Source: Candidatus Woesearchaeota archaeon
GTDB lineage: Archaea; Nanobdellota; Nanobdellia; Woesearchaeales; GW2011-AR4
Length of the DNA: 19,249 bases
Assembly (NCBI GenBank): GCA_019323655.1
Contig: JAHWGX010000088.1
Location: 1 to 19,249, forward strand
Direction of reading: 5' to 3'
Under the pieces are notes generated by a model, which saw only the letters and a list, made by a program, of their open reading frames with translations, ran no database searches and had not been told where the DNA came from. Below, piece after piece: positions 1 through 5,285 of this stretch (positions are counted from its first letter, which is position 1; each line of letters begins with the position of its first letter). The translations under genes were made by a program, and so were the position numbers.

Positions 1-2
1 GC

Positions 3-359
3 CATTTTCCAAAAGAGGCTTTGAATTATGCTGTCAGGAAGAAGGCTAGGCTAAATGGCAAGGTTGTTGGGGTTATAAGCAAAGTTATTTTTGGAAACAT
101 GCCAAAAGACAAAGTAAGTATCAACCAAATTGACGGCTTTTGCTCCAAGTTAAGAGAAAGGATTTCGTGCTATACAAGAAAAGCAAGAACATTTGCAAAA
201 AAGAAAATATGCATTGAGCAAAGGCTGGAAATATTTTCCATACAGCATAATTTTATTGAAGCAAAGAACAGGAAAACCCCTGCTATGAAAGAGGGTTTGC
301 AAAGCAAACCTTTGACTTGGAATGATTTTTTTAATATCAGATTAAGCACATTAAATTAG
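3..359 (+). CDS. DDE-type transposase, C-terminal fragment (cut by window edge)
   Basis: The frame is open from the first bases of the window to a stop at 357-359, so only the last ~119 codons of a longer gene are seen. The C-terminal pattern is that of IS1-like archaeal DDE transposases: a segment IDGFCSKLRERISCYTRKAR followed by a FAKKK stretch, then HNFIEAK, a TPAMKEGL motif and a tryptophan-containing tail (LTWNDFF). The acidic residue in IDGF stands where the family usually has its last catalytic acidic residue, so the domain may once have been active. The product would cut and join ends of an insertion sequence. The gene is followed at once by the remains of another transposase, so this is a worn mobile-element zone. 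The exact IS family is uncertain because the N-terminal two thirds lie outside the window. Confidence 0.7.
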   Translation, partial: HFPKEALNYAVRKKARLNGKVVGVISKVIFGNMPKDKVSINQIDGFCSKLRERISCYTRKARTFAKKKICIEQRLEIFSIQHNFIEAKNRKTPAMKEGLQSKPLTWNDFFNIRLSTLN

Positions 360-394
360 GACAGTTCGTTATAAATGACTTCCCACTTGGACCT

Positions 395-597
395 ATGACA
401 AAGTTAAACAAAATCAGGATCAAGTGGCTAATTAGCCAAGTTATAAGAAAGGGAAGAAAACCATCTGAGGTAGCGTCTGTTTTTGATTTGAGCGTAAGAA
501 GGTTCAACAACTCGTTAAGCATTATAAGGAGAGAGGAATGCTAGACTTAAACAAAAATCCGACACCCTCAGTAACAAACTTGGGATTCCCGCTCTAA
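395..597 (+). pseudogene. IS481-like transposase N-terminal remnant, frameshifted
   Basis: A 49-codon frame from ATG 395 encodes a helix-turn-helix of the kind that opens archaeal IS481/integrase-type transposases: KIRIKWLISQVIRKGRKPSE, then VASVFDLSVRRFNN. It stops at 542-544. The next piece expected in the family (a GMLDLNKN-like linker after the HTH) continues in another frame from 538 and stops at 595-597. One indel near 535-541 explains the break. No DDE catalytic domain follows, so this is a dead fragment. The family assignment rests on the HTH and linker pattern only. Confidence 0.55.
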
Positions 598-702
598 TGC
601 CTGAGGCAGGATTTCTGAGAATATGGATATCTGCTGCGAGATGCCTGTATCTCAACCGCCAATCACAGACTGGATGGAATATCCTCATTTGAATTATAGG
701 AA

Positions 703-712
703 GTTTTTTAAA
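703..712 (+). promoter_or_regulatory. Putative TATA box for the TraB-family gene
   Basis: The run GTTTTTTAAA is centred about 27 bases before the ATG at 735. This spacing fits a leaderless transcript starting at 735 rather than at the in-frame ATG at 714, which directly abuts the box. Confidence 0.4.
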
Positions 713-734
713 AATGCCTGTTGTCTTAGGTAAC

Positions 735-1424
735 ATGAATTACAATAATCTCACAATAATAGGGACATCGCATATAGCAAAACAAAGCCTGGATGATGTC
801 AAGAAGGAAATTGAAGGGAAAAAACCAGATATAATTGCCCTGGAGCTTGACAGGAAGAGGCTTTACAGCCTGTTTAAAAAAGAAGGCAGGGTAAGCGTAT
901 ATGACATAAAGAGGGTTGGGCTTAAGGGCTTTCTCTTTTCATTAATAGGCGCGTGGGCTGAGAAAAAGCTTGGAAAAATAGTGGGTGTAGCTCCAGGCTC
1001 TGAAATGAAAAAGGCTGTTAAACTGGCTAAAAAGCATAGCCTAAAAATAGCATTAATAGACCAGGATATAGAGATTACATTAAAAAGGTTTTCAGAAAGC
1101 CTGACATGGAAGGAAAAATGGAATTTTTTTGTTGATGTTGTTAAGGCTGTTTTTTTAAGGAAGAAATCAATAGAGTTTGACCTCACTAAAGTCCCGAGCA
1201 AAAAAATAATTAAAAAATTAGTTGGGGAGGTAAAGGAAAGGTACCCCAATGTTTACAAGGTACTCATAGAGGAAAGAAACAATGTTCTGGCTGAAAATTT
1301 AAGCAGAGTTATGGAAAAAAATCCTGACAAGAAAATACTGGCAATAGTTGGGGCAGGCCATGAAGACGATATTTTAAGGCTGATAAAAAAGCCAAGAATT
1401 ACTTATTCTTTTAAGATAGGGTGA
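735..1424 (+). CDS. TraB/PrgY-family protein
   Basis: The product is a 229-residue member of the TraB family, related to enterococcal pheromone-shutdown protein TraB/PrgY and to GumN/TIKI-type proteins, some of which are metalloproteases. Visible family motifs, numbered from ATG 735: GTSHIA (10-15), ELDRKR (37-42), LIDQDIEITLKR (107-118), EER (179-181) and VGAGHE (205-210). The GTSH and GAGH histidines and the acidic residues are the usual candidate metal or catalytic positions. Many archaeal members carry C-terminal membrane segments; this one ends right after the GAGH motif and has none. The upstream in-frame ATG at 714 would add seven residues, but the TATA spacing and the conserved start of the fold favour 735. 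The cellular role in archaea is unknown. Confidence 0.8.
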   Translation: MNYNNLTIIGTSHIAKQSLDDVKKEIEGKKPDIIALELDRKRLYSLFKKEGRVSVYDIKRVGLKGFLFSLIGAWAEKKLGKIVGVAPGSEMKKAVKLAKKHSLKIALIDQDIEITLKRFSESLTWKEKWNFFVDVVKAVFLRKKSIEFDLTKVPSKKIIKKLVGEVKERYPNVYKVLIEERNNVLAENLSRVMEKNPDKKILAIVGAGHEDDILRLIKKPRITYSFKIG

Positions 1425-1482
1425 GCATAGTTCTGGCAAGTAGAGGTTTTAACTGAATTATAGTTGCTGTTACAAAACAATA

Positions 1483-1495
1483 TATTTAAATATAA
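1483..1495 (+). promoter_or_regulatory. TATA box for the S2P-like gene
   Basis: TATTTAAATATAA is centred 27 bases before the ATG at 1516, the spacing expected for a leaderless archaeal mRNA. A second A/T-rich stretch at 1497-1507 is too close to the start to serve. Confidence 0.55.
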
Positions 1496-1515
1496 TATTT
1501 ATAAAAATAGGATTA

Positions 1516-2274
1516 ATGGAAGAAATAGTTGATTTACAAGACAAGATAAAGAGGTATTTTAAATTTACCCCCTTAGAGCTAAGAAGCCTTGTTATAGCGA
1601 TACTGATTACAGCCTTTGTCTTTTCTTTCAGGGACTGGGGCTATGGGGAGGTTTTTAATTTTGGAGTAGGGCTGTTTAATTTTTTTAATGCAGTGTTAAT
1701 AGTTGCCCTGTCTTTTTTGGTTCATATTTCCGTGCAGAGAGTATGGTCTTTAGGAACTGGCTACAGACTGGAATGGAAAATGTGGAGCTATGGCTTGTTA
1801 TTCGGCCTGATAATTGCGTTTTTGACTAATGGAGCAGTGTGGTGGCTAATACTCCCTGGGGGATTTATGGTGCACCATATGGCAGGACACAGGCTTGGAT
1901 GGTTCAGGTACGGAATCAATTACTGGGCAATAGGATTGATTGCAGTGACTGGGTCTTTTGCCACAATATTCCTTGCTGCGGTATTTAAGGCATTAAGCGC
2001 TATTGCACTTAATTCATTAATACAGAAAGTAATTGCTTTTAACATTGCTTATGCTGTATGCAGCCTGCTTCCAATACCTCCCCTTGATGGCAGTAGGACG
2101 TTTTACGGCAGCAGGATGTTATATGCATTTTCAGTATCTGCTATTGTGGTTGCAGCTATACTACTAAGCTCAAATATAGGCATGGTCTTGGCGCTTATTT
2201 CATCATTTTTGATTGCTATTGTGCTGTGGGTTTTATATTATATATTTTTTGAGAGCAAAGCGTGGAAATACTAA
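1516..2274 (+). CDS. Site-2-protease-like (M50) membrane protein, catalytic motif lost
   Basis: This is a 252-residue polytopic membrane protein. The layout matches archaeal site-2 proteases (intramembrane zinc proteases): a transmembrane helix that should carry HExxH, a following G-rich W..G segment, a central PGG turn (114-116), and a late helix with the LDG motif in LPIPPLDGSR (185-194). In place of HELAH the sequence reads H70-I-S-V-Q74, so the catalytic glutamate and second zinc histidine are gone, while H70 and D191 of the LDG motif remain. The GP..N loop before the later helix is also altered (GSFAT, 146-150). A histidine-rich patch MVHHMAGHRLG (118-128) is present but not at the usual zinc site. 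It is probably a pseudo-protease with a binding or scaffolding role; loss of function by decay is less likely because the frame is intact and has its own TATA box. Confidence 0.7.
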   Translation: MEEIVDLQDKIKRYFKFTPLELRSLVIAILITAFVFSFRDWGYGEVFNFGVGLFNFFNAVLIVALSFLVHISVQRVWSLGTGYRLEWKMWSYGLLFGLIIAFLTNGAVWWLILPGGFMVHHMAGHRLGWFRYGINYWAIGLIAVTGSFATIFLAAVFKALSAIALNSLIQKVIAFNIAYAVCSLLPIPPLDGSRTFYGSRMLYAFSVSAIVVAAILLSSNIGMVLALISSFLIAIVLWVLYYIFFESKAWKY

Positions 2275-2283
2275 AGAGGAAAA

Positions 2284-2616
2284 ATGGCGGAGTTTTTTTT
2301 CAAGAACTGGGCAGAGTTTTTCTTTTTTGTAATTATGGTCATAGGCTTTATATTCGGGCTGTGGGCAACAAGCCTTAGCGCGGTCATAAGCTATTTTGTT
2401 GTCTTTATTAGCGGCATGATTGGGGGAAGGCTGATTTACGAAAGAAAAAAGAAGCTTACATTCCCATATTATGTTATCATAATAGGCTTTATAATCGGCT
2501 ATGTTCTTGGGACATATTACGGAAGCAGGAAAGTCGTTGTTATACTGTTTGTCCTGGGCATTTTGTTCAGCTACCACCTCTATAACAAGGGGTACCTTAG
2601 GGATGTTCATTTCTAA
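2284..2616 (+). CDS. Small polytopic membrane protein, unknown function
   Basis: The 110-residue product is very hydrophobic, with about four predicted membrane segments (roughly residues 11-28, 30-48, 62-78 and 83-97) separated by a basic loop YERKKK (52-57). I do not recognise a family. It starts nine bases after the S2P-like gene with a GAGG Shine-Dalgarno-like motif five to six bases before ATG, so the two are probably one operon. Any functional link to the pseudo-protease is a guess from position. Confidence 0.65.
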   Translation: MAEFFFKNWAEFFFFVIMVIGFIFGLWATSLSAVISYFVVFISGMIGGRLIYERKKKLTFPYYVIIIGFIIGYVLGTYYGSRKVVVILFVLGILFSYHLYNKGYLRDVHF

Positions 2617-2691
2617 AGCTTATGCACGAAGATTCTCAGAGCGCTAAATTCTCATAAAATGCCAGCTTTTTATGCAGTGCCAAAACTTCAT

Positions 2692-2706
2692 AATATATAT
2701 AAATAA
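2692..2706 (+). promoter_or_regulatory. TATA box for hef
   Basis: The stretch AATATATATAAATAA is centred about 27 bases before the ATG at 2726. It argues for 2726 as the true start and against the upstream in-frame ATG at 2672, which would lie before the promoter. Confidence 0.6.
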
Positions 2707-2725
2707 AAACGCATTCTTTAGTGCC

Positions 2726-4939
2726 ATGGTGAACATCAAAAATTTCACTCCGAGGCTTTATCAGGAAACGATTATGGCTTCCTGCGCCAAGGGAAACTGC
2801 CTGATTATACTGCCTACGGGATTAGGAAAAACAAAAACAGCCATAATGGCTGCTGTGCAAAGGCTTAACTCATTTCCCAACTCAAAAATACTTTTTTTAA
2901 CAGTGACAAAGCCATTGGCAGAGCAGATATGCAATGAGGTAAAAGAATGCGTTGATTTGGATGAAAATAAAATAGCTTTGTTTACAGGCTCTGTTGCCCC
3001 GGCAAAAAGAGGGGAATTCTGGAAAAATGCTGTGGTGACTGTAAGCACACCGCAATGCATAGAAAATGACATAATAAACGGAAGGATTAGTTTGGAAGAT
3101 GTCTCTTTGCTTATAGCTGATGAGGCCCATAATGCTGTTAAGGACTATGCTTACACATGGGTTGCCAAACAATACCATAAAAAATCTAATTTTCCAAGGA
3201 TTATAGGCTTGACTGCAAGCCCGGGCTCTGACCTGGAAAAAATTCAGGAAGTCTGCAAAAATCTGTACATAGAGGAAATTGAAATAAGAACTGACAAAGA
3301 CCCTGATGTCAGGCCTTATGTCCATGAAATTGAAATTGACTGGGTTAAGGTAGAGCTGCCCAAGGTTTTTTTGGAAGTGAGAAAATACCTGCAGGATTTT
3401 CTGAATGAACGGCTTGAAAAGCTGAAAAAATGGGGAATACTAAGAAGAACTGACTTAAAGTATGTAAATAAAACTGACTTGCTTAATCTGCAGGCTCAGT
3501 TAAGAGGAAGGGCTTCTACCGGAGAGAAAGATTTTGTTTTGTGGAATGCAATATCCGTTTTAGCAGAGATAATGAAAGTCAGCCATGGCTTGGAGCTGCT
3601 GGAAACGCAGGGCATAATCCCTTTATACAAATATATGGACCGTTTTAATAATGACGCAGGAACTACGAAAGTAAAGGCTGTAAAAAATATTGTCAAAGAC
3701 TTGAATTTCCGCTCTGCATTCATTAAGGTTTCAAGATTGTACGAGGAAAAAGCAGAGCATCCAAAGCTGATAGAGCTGCAAAAAATTGCTGAAAGCGATA
3801 TTAAGGGAAACAGGGACAATAAGATAATTGTTTTCAATCAGTACAGGGATAATGCGGTTGATGTTGTAGAGAAGCTTAATTCTATTGAGAATGTTAATGC
3901 TAAATTGTTTGTTGGACAATTGAAGAAAGGAGAGACGGGGTTAAGCCAAAAAGAGCAAAAAGCTGTTTTGGATGAGTTTAGGGAGGGGAAGTTTAATGTT
4001 TTGGTTGCAACATCAATTGGAGAGCAGGGTTTGGATATTCCGCAGGTTGATACAGTTGTTTTCTATGAGCCTATTCCGAGCGCGATAAGGCAGATACAGA
4101 GAAGGGGAAGGACTGGAAGGCACGGCAAAGGAAGGGTTATTGTTTTGGTTACCAAAGACACTATGGATGAGGGCTTCAGGTGGGCAGCGCATCACAAAGA
4201 GAAAAGAATGTACAGAAACCTTGACAACCTAAAGAAAAAGCTTACACTATTTTTGAACTCAAAGGATGAAAAAATCACAAAATATGTCGGGGACAAAGTA
4301 AAGATTTTTGCAGATTACCGCGAGAAAGGCTCCGGAATAATAAAAGAGCTTGTAGAGCTTGATGCTGACTTGAAGCTGGATGCTTTGCAGGCTGACTATA
4401 TTTTAAGCTCAAGGGTTGGAGTGGAGCTGAAAACTTCAGAGGATTTTGTCCAGAGCATTATTGACGGAAGATTGCTGCAGCAAATCAAAAACCTCAAGAG
4501 CAATTTTGAGAGGCCTTTGCTGGTAATAGAAGGGGTTGAGGATATCTATTCTGTAAGGAATGTGCATGCGAATTCCATAAGGGGGATGTTAGCCGCTATA
4601 GCAGTAAGCTATGGGGTCCCGATTTTGTACACTAAAAACTTTAAGGATACTGCACAGCTGCTCAGCATAATAGCAAAACGGGAGCAGGAAGATACAGGAA
4701 AGGATTTTTCCTTGCACCCTGAGAAAAAGAATTTGAGCATTAGAGAGCAGCAGGAATATATTATTAGTTCTCTGCCCGGAGTAGGGAGTGGACTGGCAAA
4801 GCCATTGCTCAAGTATTTCAAGAGCGTTAAGAATGTAGTAAATGCAGAGCAAAAAGAGCTTGAGAAAGTAGAAAAGATAGGAAAGAAAAAAGCAGAGAGG
4901 ATAAAGGATATTGTGGATAGGGAGTATCAGAGTTTGTGA
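2726..4939 (+). CDS. hef: Hef-type helicase/XPF nuclease
   Basis: The 737-residue product is the archaeal counterpart of FANCM/XPF, which processes stalled forks and branched DNA. The N-terminal superfamily 2 helicase shows Walker A LPTGLGKT (29-36), DEAH (132-135), TAS (163-165) and motif VI QRRGRTGRHG (458-467), with the long alpha-helical insert of Hef around 210-340. The C-terminal ERCC4 nuclease follows at about 545-655, then two helix-hairpin-helix repeats (LPGVGSGLA 683-691; VEKIGKKKAERI 715-726). The nuclease signature is GD...ERKxxxD in active relatives; here it reads A556-D557 and E567-L568-K569...D573, so the glycine and the arginine are replaced while the acidic residues and lysine remain. 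The following DFVQSIIDGRL is well kept. The helicase looks intact; nuclease activity may be changed. The start was chosen from the TATA spacing and the family N terminus. Confidence 0.93.
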   Translation: MVNIKNFTPRLYQETIMASCAKGNCLIILPTGLGKTKTAIMAAVQRLNSFPNSKILFLTVTKPLAEQICNEVKECVDLDENKIALFTGSVAPAKRGEFWKNAVVTVSTPQCIENDIINGRISLEDVSLLIADEAHNAVKDYAYTWVAKQYHKKSNFPRIIGLTASPGSDLEKIQEVCKNLYIEEIEIRTDKDPDVRPYVHEIEIDWVKVELPKVFLEVRKYLQDFLNERLEKLKKWGILRRTDLKYVNKTDLLNLQAQLRGRASTGEKDFVLWNAISVLAEIMKVSHGLELLETQGIIPLYKYMDRFNNDAGTTKVKAVKNIVKDLNFRSAFIKVSRLYEEKAEHPKLIELQKIAESDIKGNRDNKIIVFNQYRDNAVDVVEKLNSIENVNAKLFVGQLKKGETGLSQKEQKAVLDEFREGKFNVLVATSIGEQGLDIPQVDTVVFYEPIPSAIRQIQRRGRTGRHGKGRVIVLVTKDTMDEGFRWAAHHKEKRMYRNLDNLKKKLTLFLNSKDEKITKYVGDKVKIFADYREKGSGIIKELVELDADLKLDALQADYILSSRVGVELKTSEDFVQSIIDGRLLQQIKNLKSNFERPLLVIEGVEDIYSVRNVHANSIRGMLAAIAVSYGVPILYTKNFKDTAQLLSIIAKREQEDTGKDFSLHPEKKNLSIREQQEYIISSLPGVGSGLAKPLLKYFKSVKNVVNAEQKELEKVEKIGKKKAERIKDIVDREYQSL

Positions 4940-5139
4940 GTGGAAATTATTGGGATTTACACAAAGCAATAGTTTCCTTATTTTGTTTCTGTTGTGTTAA
5001 TTGGGCTTGTTATGTTTCGGAAATATTGGTTGATGGAAACGATATTAGAAAATAATAAGAAAAAGGAGTAAAAGAACTCCTAATCAGGCATTTTAAAGAG
5101 AATTATTCTTTTTTATAAATACTTCCAACATAAAAATAG
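4940..5139. other. AT-rich intergenic stretch before the tRNA promoter
   Basis: No convincing coding frame lies here. It holds a loose dyad with half-sites ATGTTTC (5012-5018) and GGAAAC (5035-5040) that resembles the palindrome at 5140-5167, a short hairpin GGAGT/ACTCC (5065-5080), the first copy of a 15-base repeat (5076-5090), and a T-run followed by a TATA-like TTTATAAATA near 5111-5120 of unknown target. Confidence 0.5.
5076..5090 (+). repeat. 15-bp direct repeat, copy 1
   Basis: ACTCCTAATCAGGCA at 5076-5090 is repeated exactly at 5204-5218, where it forms positions 8-21 (D arm) of the tRNA gene. Copy 1 is not inside a foldable tRNA. It may be a relic of a tRNA duplication or of an integration event. 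Confidence 0.8.
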
Positions 5140-5167
5140 AAATGTTTCCAAATATTTGGAAACATTT
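5140..5167. promoter_or_regulatory. 28-bp perfect palindrome, likely operator
   Basis: The half AAATGTTTCCAAAT (5140-5153) is followed directly by its exact reverse complement (5154-5167). The right end runs into the TATA box of the tRNA/ATPase unit at 5165-5172, so a bound protein would block TBP/TFB. The winged-helix protein encoded at 5286 is the obvious candidate ligand, as regulators of this HTH type bind inverted repeats; this is inferred. Confidence 0.7.
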
Positions 5168-5172
5168 AAATA
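5165..5172 (+). promoter_or_regulatory. TATA box for the tRNA and HTH-ATPase unit
   Basis: TTTAAATA is centred 28 bases before the first base of the tRNA (5197). No other promoter can fit between the tRNA and the following gene, so both probably depend on it. Confidence 0.55.
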
Positions 5173-5196
5173 CCAGCTCATTTTCCATATTATACA

Positions 5197-5279
5197 GCTA
5201 GGGACTCCTAATCAGGCAAGGAGGCGATCTGCAAAATCGCACCCTTAGGGGTATGGGGGTTCAAATCCCCCCCCTGGCG
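5197..5279 (+). tRNA. tRNA with GCA (Cys) anticodon and long variable arm
   Basis: A full cloverleaf can be drawn. Acceptor GCTAGGG (5197-5203) pairs with CCCTGGC (5272-5278), with one G-U pair. The D stem is TCCT/AGGA around loop AATCAGGCA (5210-5218), with A14, G18G19 and A21. The anticodon stem GCGAT/ATCGC encloses CTGCAAA (5229-5235), giving anticodon GCA. The T arm GGGGG-TTCAAAT-CCCCC spans 5255-5271. A15 and T48 form the Levitt pair. Three features are odd for cysteine tRNA. The variable region is 14 bases (5241-5254) with an ACCC/GGGT stem, as in class II tRNAs (Ser, Leu). The base after the acceptor is G, whereas tRNA-Cys usually has U73 and tRNA-Ser G73. Position 8 is A instead of the near-universal U. 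CCA is not encoded. It may be a cysteine tRNA variant, a serine-chargeable chimera, or a pseudo-tRNA. Confidence 0.72.
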
Positions 5280-5285
5280 TGAAAA

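Noticed and set aside
515..736. 73-codon minus-strand frame in the transposon remains
   Set aside because: No start signal or recognisable motif; it runs across the IS481-like remnant and the TraB promoter.
863..1249. 128-codon minus-strand frame within the TraB gene
   Set aside because: It lies opposite a gene with clear family motifs; its Ser/Phe/Leu-rich make-up is that of antisense shadow.
2233..2610. 125-codon minus-strand frame opposite the small membrane protein
   Set aside because: The plus-strand frame has a Shine-Dalgarno motif and a clear membrane-helix pattern; the minus one has neither.
5012..5218. CRISPR array
   Set aside because: Only two copies of a 15-base word and one palindrome; no regular repeat-spacer spacing and no cas genes in the window.
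5197..5279. tRNA intron in the anticodon loop as cause of the extra length
   Set aside because: The anticodon arm closes with a normal seven-base loop; the extra bases lie in the variable region and form their own stem.
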